From: Betaproteobacteria bacterium | GTDB taxonomy: Bacteria; Pseudomonadota; Gammaproteobacteria; Burkholderiales; SG8-39 | DNA length: 10,643 nt | Direction of reading: 5' to 3' | NCBI GenBank assembly: GCA_027317055.1 | Contig: DAHVFK010000081.1 | Coordinates: 1 to 10,643 of the forward strand | Shown here: positions 6,261-10,643 of the stretch, one piece after another | Layout of the letters: each line of letters begins with the position of its first letter | How positions within the stretch are numbered: the stretch's first letter is position 1 | Program-made: the position numbers and the translations under genes | The notes under the pieces: model-generated | Databases searched by the model: none | Told to the model about the DNA's origin: nothing | What the model saw: the letters and a program-made list of their open reading frames with translations, nothing else

Positions 6261-6818
6261 ATGTTCATCAAGCGAATTGCACTGTTCGTCGCCTGCGTGG
6301 CGCTTTCGGGTTCCGCCCTGGCGCAGGATCCCTACGGAACTTCCAAGTTCGAGAGCTATCCCGACATCGACCAGGTCAAGCAGCTCAAAGTCGTGTGGGA
6401 CTTCAACTTCCAGGACCCGAAGTCCGTCGGCGTGGTGCTGAACAACCTCAATGCGCTGCTCAAGGCGACCCAGGAGTTCGGACCGCACGAGATCGACCCG
6501 ATCAAGGTGGTGATCGTCTCGCACGGACCGGAAGTGGTGCTGTGGGCGAAGAAGAACTACGCCAAGTACAAGACGATCGTCGATCGCGCCGCCAGCTTCG
6601 CCAAGCAGGGGGTGCGCTTCGAGGTGTGCCGCAACGACGCCGCGGCGCTCGGCTTCAAGCCCGAGGACCTGCACGGTTTCGTGACCGTGATCCCGGCCGG
6701 CCCGTACGCGCTCACGTACTGGCAGAACAAGGGCTACGCCTACATCGCGATCGGCGCGACCGTGCCGACCTCGCCATTCAGCCAGTACAACAAGGAAGAT
6801 TTGGGCAAGAAGCGCTGA
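6261..6818 (+). CDS. Exported DsrE/DsrF-like family protein
   Basis: A 185-residue protein with a clear Sec signal peptide: MFIKR, a hydrophobic stretch (6-15), then SGSALA cut after Ala21, leaving a mature protein that begins QDPYG. The mature part resembles the DsrE-like fold of COG1416 proteins: a first strand (QLKVVWDFNF), a helix with NNLNALLKAT, a second strand (IKVVIVSHGPEVVLW, 81-95), and FEVCRNDAAALGF with a single mature cysteine, Cys113. The C-terminal part is FVTVIPAGPYALTYWQNKGY (120-139), typical of the group. Cytoplasmic DsrE relatives relay sulfur on a cysteine, but the role of exported members is not established, so no reaction is assigned. The gene follows the acyl-CoA dehydrogenase by 54 bases and may share its transcript. 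Palindromic repeat units bracket it on both sides. Confidence 0.85.
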   Translation: MFIKRIALFVACVALSGSALAQDPYGTSKFESYPDIDQVKQLKVVWDFNFQDPKSVGVVLNNLNALLKATQEFGPHEIDPIKVVIVSHGPEVVLWAKKNYAKYKTIVDRAASFAKQGVRFEVCRNDAAALGFKPEDLHGFVTVIPAGPYALTYWQNKGYAYIAIGATVPTSPFSQYNKEDLGKKR

Positions 6819-6850
6819 GTGGCGAAATCGGGGTCTGACCCCGATTTTCA
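6819..6850. terminator. Candidate bidirectional terminator formed by palindromic repeat 4
   Basis: The 11-bp GC-rich hairpin has T residues at its right end on the plus strand (ATTTT) and at the other end on the minus strand (ATTTC), and lies between two converging genes. This placement would allow it to end both transcripts. The T-runs are short and the one-base loop is tight, so intrinsic termination is plausible rather than certain. Confidence 0.4.
6825..6848. repeat. Palindromic repeat 4 between convergent genes
   Basis: AAATCGGGGTC (6825-6835) and GACCCCGATTT (6837-6847) are perfect inverted arms around a single T. The core is shared with the arms of copy 2 inside cysI. The TGA stop of the RTX gene (minus strand, 6848-6850) abuts the element's outer end. 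Confidence 0.88.
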
Positions 6851-9800
6851 AAGCCGCCGGAAGCCTTCGCGCAACCCCTCGAAAGGCGTGAAGCCCTCCT
6901 GCCCGCGCGCGGCGCCGATCGAGGCGTCGTAGCCGAAGCCGTGCCCGCCGCCCGGAGCGAGGCGCAGCAGATCGCCCGCGCCTGCGGCGCCGTGGGCGAG
7001 GTCCTCGTCGCCGCTGCCCAGCTTCTCGACGGCGCGCGCGACGCGCTCCCAGCTGCGCCGGATCTCCTCTGGCGAAAGCACCTCCTGCGGCTTGCGGCGC
7101 TCGAGCTCGCGCGCGAGCAGGCTGAAGTCGAACTGCGGCGGCCTGGCCAGGCGCTCGCGCAGGCTGTCGAACAGTTGGCCGTGCCCGCGGCGCTCGTGCG
7201 CGTCTTGGCGCTCGTGCTCGTGGCGGTCGTCGTGCTCGTCGCGATCGTGGTCCCTGTCGTGGGGGTGGCCATGATGCTCGCCGCCGCCCGTCGCCGGCGG
7301 CGGCTCGGCTTCGAGGATGTCGAGCGTGAAATCGCCCGCCGCGCTCGCGCCCGCCAAGTCGGTGGCGACGACGCGCAGCAGGTAGCTGCCGCCGTCGGCG
7401 TATCCCGGCGCGGCGCTGAAGCTCTGGTTCGCGGGATCGAAGGCGAGCCACCCGGGCAGCGCGCCACCGTCGGCGAGCGTCGCCGCGTAGGCGAGCGCGT
7501 CGCCCGCGTCGACGTCGGCAAAGGCGCCGGCGACCGAGAACGAGAGCGCCGCGCCTTCCTGCCCGCTCTGGTCCGCTAGCGGCGCAACGAGGTAAGGCGG
7601 GTCGTTGACGTTCACCACGTCGAGCGCGAAGGTGCCGGCGGCCGACTCGCCCGCGCCGTCGGTGGCCGTGACGCTGATCCGGACCGTGCCGACCTCGTCG
7701 TTGCCCGGCGTGCCGAAGAAGGTCGCGCTTGCGGGGTCGAACTGCAGCCATTGCGGGACCTCGGCGCCGAAGGCGAGCGCGTCGCCGAGGTCCGGATCGA
7801 CGAAGCTGCCGGCAGGCAGGGTGAAGATGAACGGCTCGTCTTCCAGCGCCGCCTGATCGGGAATCGGCGCGGCCAGCCGCGGCGGCCGGTTCGGCTGCGC
7901 GAGCACGATCGGCTGCGGCTCGGCGCCGAACGCGGGATCGGCGAGCACCGAGCGCAGCTGGTCGGTGGAGAGCGCGCCGGTCGAGCCGGTCGTCGCGTAC
8001 TGCCACGCGATCGCGCCGCCGATGCCGTCCGTGTCGCTGTCGGAGATCCTGTTCGCCTCGAGGGCGTCACCGAGCGGTCCGGGCACGCCGATCGCGGCGG
8101 TGAAGTCGTAAAGGTGCACCGAGCCGAAAAGCTGCAGCGTGATCTCGGGCCACGCGGAGGGGTCGGCCTCCCACTGGCGCGTGAGGCGGATCGACCCGGC
8201 GCCGGCGACGTCGAGCAGCAGGTCGGCGCCGTCCTGCGCGAGCGACAAATCGTCCGGCTGCACGCCGCCGCCGATCGAGAGTGTCATCGCGCCGGCGGCG
8301 TAGACCGTGTCGTTGCCGTCGCCGGGGTTGAACGCGATCACGCCGCCGTCGCCGTAGTGGTCGATCCAGTCGTCGCCCGCACCGCCGATCGCGAGCGTCG
8401 CGCCTTCCTCGTAGAGGTAGTCGTCGCCGGGCCCCGCGTCGAGCAGATTGTTGCCTTCGCCCCAAGCCTCGAGGTCGTCCGCCCCGGGGCCGCCGCGCAC
8501 GATGTCGTTGCCCGCGCCCGTTTCGACGTAGTCGTCGCCGGCGAGCGCGTCGATCAGGTCGTCGCCGTCGCTGCCGAAGATGGCGTCGTCGCCGGGGGTG
8601 CCGGGCGCCGGCTCGAAGCGCGCCTCCATCTCGTCCGCGCTCCAGAACGTGCCGTCGGCGAATTCGATCCCGGCCAGGCGCCGCGCGTCGCCGAGCAGCC
8701 AGTCCGGCACCTCGATCCTGGTGGCGCTGCCGCGCACCCAGGCCGACACGTCGGAATAACCGTGGCTGATGAGCACGTCCTGCGGCTCGAGCCCGTCCGC
8801 GGCCCGGATCCGGTCGGCGCTCGAGGGCCAGGCCCAGAAATTCGGATTCTCGACCGTGTCGTGATCGCCGCCCGGCCGCAGGACATACGCGTCCGCGCCG
8901 TCGCCGCCCTGCAGCCGGTCGTCTCCCGAGCCGCCATCCAGGACGTCGTCGCCGCCTTCGCCGTAGAGCGCATCCCGATAGCCGTCGAGGCCCAGCAGCA
9001 GGTCGTCGCCTTCGGTGCCGTGCAGCTCGAGCCCGGCCGCGCTGAGCGCCGCGGCCTCGAGCTCGCCGTCGAAAGCAAAGCGCAGAGCCGTGGGCGGCGT
9101 CATGCCGTCCGCGCCGTACCAGCCGGCGACGCGCCCCTGGGTGCTGCCCTCGCCGACGCTGAGCAGCAAGTCGGTGCCCTCGCGCGAGATCTGCACCTCG
9201 TAGGCGCGGATGAAATCGTCGAGCACGATCGCCTGGTAGGTCGGCGCGATCAGGTGCAGCCCCGTGTCGCGGCCGATGTGGTACTCGCCGGCGAGCGGCA
9301 GCACGCTTGCCTGCGCGAGCACCTCTTCTAGCGTGTGCGCTGAGCCGTCGTCGAACTCGAACGCCTCGATGCCCTCGCCCGGGCGGTCTGCCCCGGGCAG
9401 CGCGAGGTCGAAGCCGCCTGCGCCCCAGCGCGCCGAGAGCGTGCCGCCGTCGTACCAGGGCAGCTCGGGATGCGCCTCGGCCGATGCCGCCGGCACGCTG
9501 ACCCTCAGCGCGAGGTCGCCGAGCGCGACGCCGGGGCCGAAGCGCACCACGTCGCGCTCCGTCGCATCGGTGCCCGAATCCTCGATGCGGTCGACGCCGT
9601 ACTCGGTGCCAGCGTAGTAGTAGGCGTCCGAGCCGCCGCGGCCATCGGCGCGGTCGGCTCCGTCGCCGCCTTCGAGCAGGTCGTCCCAGCCGGCGCCCGT
9701 GAGCGAGTCGTCGCCGCCGCCGCCGCGCAGCGCGTTGCGCAGGTTGGCGCGGCCCTCGAGCGTGTCGTCGCCGTTCGAGCCTCGCGTCTCGAGCGCGGGC

Positions 9801-10643
9801 AGCAGCGCGACGAACTGCTTCGTGCTCCAGCTCTCGCCGTCTGCGAAGTCGATTCCGCCCAGCTCGAAGCCGTCCATGTCGATCGACACCGCGTCGCCGA
9901 TCGGCGTGTAGGTGAGCGTCGCCATGAGCGTGCCGCTGTCGAGCGCGGCGGCGAGATCCTCGGGCAGGGTGCCGGAGGCGAAGCGGATGCGGTTCGTGCC
10001 CTCGCGGTCCTCGATCGTGTCGCGGCCGTAGCCGAAGCCGAGCAGGTAGCTGTCGTTGCCCGCGCCGCCGCGCAGCACGTCCGCGCCCGCGCCGCCGTCG
10101 AGCAGGTCGTCGCCCCCGCCGCCGTCAATCCTGTCCGCGCCCGCACCGCCATAGAGAAGATCGTCGCCCGCGCCGCCCGCGAGCGCGTCGTTGCCGGCCT
10201 CGCCGTAGAGGACGTCGTCGCCGTCGCCGCCGTCCAGGGCGTCGTCGCCGCTTCCGCCCTCGAGCAGGTCGTTGCCGGGACCGCCGAAGAGTTGGTCGTC
10301 GCCTGCGCCGCCGTAGAGCGTGTCGTCGCCCGCCCCGGCGTCGAGGAAGTCGTCCCCCTCGCCGCCGTCGAGGATGTCGTTGCCGTGCAGTTCCTCGGGC
10401 AGGTAGGGCGCGTCGCCGTAGAGCGTGTCGTCGCCGTCGCCGCCGATCAGGGAGTCATCGCCCCCCTCGCCGTAGAGCACGTCGTTGCCCGCGCCGCCGT
10501 CGAGCAGGTCGTTGCCGCTCTGCTCCACCGCGCTGCCGTAGGCGGCGGACGTTCCGATCACGCCCGCGGTGACGAGCAGGGTGCCGGGCACCGTGCGCTG
10601 GTTCGGCTGCTCGTAGCGCCCGAAGTCGCCCGCCATCAGGTCG
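6848..10643 (-). CDS. Large RTX (hemolysin-type calcium-binding) repeat protein with two Ig-like domains, N-terminally incomplete
   Basis: The frame is open through the right edge (Asp-Leu precede the first visible Met at 10636), so the N-terminus is missing; 1262 residues are counted from that Met. Four blocks of GGxGxDxLx nonapeptides occur at residues 40-197, 288-338, 538-582 and 678-760. Between them lie modules with DTIED/DRI, LPEDL and IEFADGTFWS, resembling the hemolysin-type Ca-binding-related domain. Two putative Ig (He_PIG-like) domains follow at ~917-1008 and 1012-1107, each with an LxFDPA-type core and ending in a strand before NDPP or the linker. A His/Asp-rich linker (1120-1152) and a C-terminal region with SPEEIRRSWERVARAVEKL (1188-1206) complete it. 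Such proteins are normally secreted by type I systems and fold on Ca2+ outside the cell, often as adhesins or surface proteins; no transporter genes or enzymatic domain are visible here. The stop abuts palindromic repeat 4. Confidence 0.9.
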   Translation of the reverse strand, partial: DLMAGDFGRYEQPNQRTVPGTLLVTAGVIGTSAAYGSAVEQSGNDLLDGGAGNDVLYGEGGDDSLIGGDGDDTLYGDAPYLPEELHGNDILDGGEGDDFLDAGAGDDTLYGGAGDDQLFGGPGNDLLEGGSGDDALDGGDGDDVLYGEAGNDALAGGAGDDLLYGGAGADRIDGGGGDDLLDGGAGADVLRGGAGNDSYLLGFGYGRDTIEDREGTNRIRFASGTLPEDLAAALDSGTLMATLTYTPIGDAVSIDMDGFELGGIDFADGESWSTKQFVALLPALETRGSNGDDTLEGRANLRNALRGGGGDDSLTGAGWDDLLEGGDGADRADGRGGSDAYYYAGTEYGVDRIEDSGTDATERDVVRFGPGVALGDLALRVSVPAASAEAHPELPWYDGGTLSARWGAGGFDLALPGADRPGEGIEAFEFDDGSAHTLEEVLAQASVLPLAGEYHIGRDTGLHLIAPTYQAIVLDDFIRAYEVQISREGTDLLLSVGEGSTQGRVAGWYGADGMTPPTALRFAFDGELEAAALSAAGLELHGTEGDDLLLGLDGYRDALYGEGGDDVLDGGSGDDRLQGGDGADAYVLRPGGDHDTVENPNFWAWPSSADRIRAADGLEPQDVLISHGYSDVSAWVRGSATRIEVPDWLLGDARRLAGIEFADGTFWSADEMEARFEPAPGTPGDDAIFGSDGDDLIDALAGDDYVETGAGNDIVRGGPGADDLEAWGEGNNLLDAGPGDDYLYEEGATLAIGGAGDDWIDHYGDGGVIAFNPGDGNDTVYAAGAMTLSIGGGVQPDDLSLAQDGADLLLDVAGAGSIRLTRQWEADPSAWPEITLQLFGSVHLYDFTAAIGVPGPLGDALEANRISDSDTDGIGGAIAWQYATTGSTGALSTDQLRSVLADPAFGAEPQPIVLAQPNRPPRLAAPIPDQAALEDEPFIFTLPAGSFVDPDLGDALAFGAEVPQWLQFDPASATFFGTPGNDEVGTVRISVTATDGAGESAAGTFALDVVNVNDPPYLVAPLADQSGQEGAALSFSVAGAFADVDAGDALAYAATLADGGALPGWLAFDPANQSFSAAPGYADGGSYLLRVVATDLAGASAAGDFTLDILEAEPPPATGGGEHHGHPHDRDHDRDEHDDRHEHERQDAHERRGHGQLFDSLRERLARPPQFDFSLLARELERRKPQEVLSPEEIRRSWERVARAVEKLGSGDEDLAHGAAGAGDLLRLAPGGGHGFGYDASIGAARGQEGFTPFEGLREGFRRL
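8357..8605 (-). repeat. RTX nonapeptide block 4 (degenerate)
   Basis: Residues 678-760 include GDDAIFGSDGDDLID, GDDYVETGAGNDIVRGG and GAGDDWIDH. Several units lack one of the paired glycines, so fewer complete Ca2+ sites are expected than in block 1. Confidence 0.7.
8891..9025 (-). repeat. RTX nonapeptide block 3
   Basis: Residues 538-582 include GDDLLLG, GEGGDDVLDGGSGDDRLQGG and GADAYVL, the usual last-unit form that leads out of a beta-roll. Confidence 0.8.
9623..9775 (-). repeat. RTX nonapeptide block 2
   Basis: Residues 288-338 hold GDDTLEG, GGGGDDSLTG, GWDDLLEGG and GADRADGRGG units. The pattern is weaker than block 1 and is followed by a DRIED-type inter-block module. Confidence 0.75.
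10046..10519 (-). repeat. RTX nonapeptide block 1 (densest)
   Basis: About 17 near-tandem units of GGxGxDxLx, such as GGAGDDTLY and GGSGDDALD, encode a Ca2+-binding beta-roll at residues 40-197. One interruption, GDAPYLPEELHGND (74-87), breaks the nine-residue periodicity. Confidence 0.9.

Noticed and set aside
4980..8006. Upstream two-thirds of a 1335-residue minus-strand frame that ends with the FAH gene
   Set aside because: Only the last 326 residues (from 4979) have family motifs. The rest runs antisense to the acyl-CoA dehydrogenase and DsrE-like genes and in another frame of the RTX gene, with low-complexity Arg/Ala/Asp-rich sequence.
7751..9331. 526-residue plus-strand open frame opposite the RTX gene
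   Set aside because: It is the antisense of repetitive Gly/Asp codons (GGC, GAC), which avoids stops by composition. The product has no domain, and the minus strand carries clear RTX and Ig-like motifs.
10046..10519. Short-period DNA repeats resembling a tandem or CRISPR-like array
   Set aside because: The 27-base periodicity is that of RTX nonapeptide codons within an open frame; there are no identical direct repeats with unique spacers.

Overview
The window is GC-rich DNA, most likely from an environmental betaproteobacterium. That placement rests on recognising the protein families and their arrangement (a CysI-type sulfite reductase followed by a DUF934 protein, a 326-residue fumarylacetoacetate hydrolase type, and a DsbB) and on the strong G/C third-position bias. 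No rRNA or other marker is present, so the genus cannot be given. The same base bias produces several long open frames antisense to real genes, and these are left out.

Region 1 (about 1-3641, + strand) is a tightly packed sulfite-reduction and siroheme operon: cysI (siroheme/[4Fe-4S] sulfite or nitrite reductase), a DUF934 gene overlapping its end, cobA/SUMT (TTG start overlapping the previous stop) and a short CbiX-type sirohydrochlorin chelatase. CobA and CbiX supply the first and last steps of siroheme synthesis, and CysI uses the cofactor. The precorrin-2 dehydrogenase and the cysH/cysDN genes that supply sulfite are not here. Region 2 (3478-4979, - strand) is a two-gene unit, an FAH-family hydrolase and dsbB, with an ATGA overlap. 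dsbB collides tail-to-tail with cbiX, whose reading frame runs about 160 bases into it. Region 3 (5055-6818, + strand) holds a long-chain-type acyl-CoA dehydrogenase and a small exported DsrE-like protein. Region 4 (6848 to the right edge, - strand) is most of a very large RTX (hemolysin-type Ca2+-binding repeat) protein with two Ig-like domains, a His/Asp-rich linker and a C-terminal domain. Its N-terminus lies beyond the window.

The most unusual feature is a family of short palindromic repeats built on GGGGTCTGACCCC or GGGGACAGACCCC. Two copies are long perfect hairpins (18-bp and 24-bp stems) lying in frame inside cysI, where they are translated into peptide segments of the enzyme. Two shorter single-unit copies flank the DsrE-like gene. 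They resemble REP-type elements, and their in-frame use inside an essential-looking enzyme recalls the Rickettsia palindromic elements. I see no RNA genes, CRISPR arrays, insertion sequences or complete transposases.
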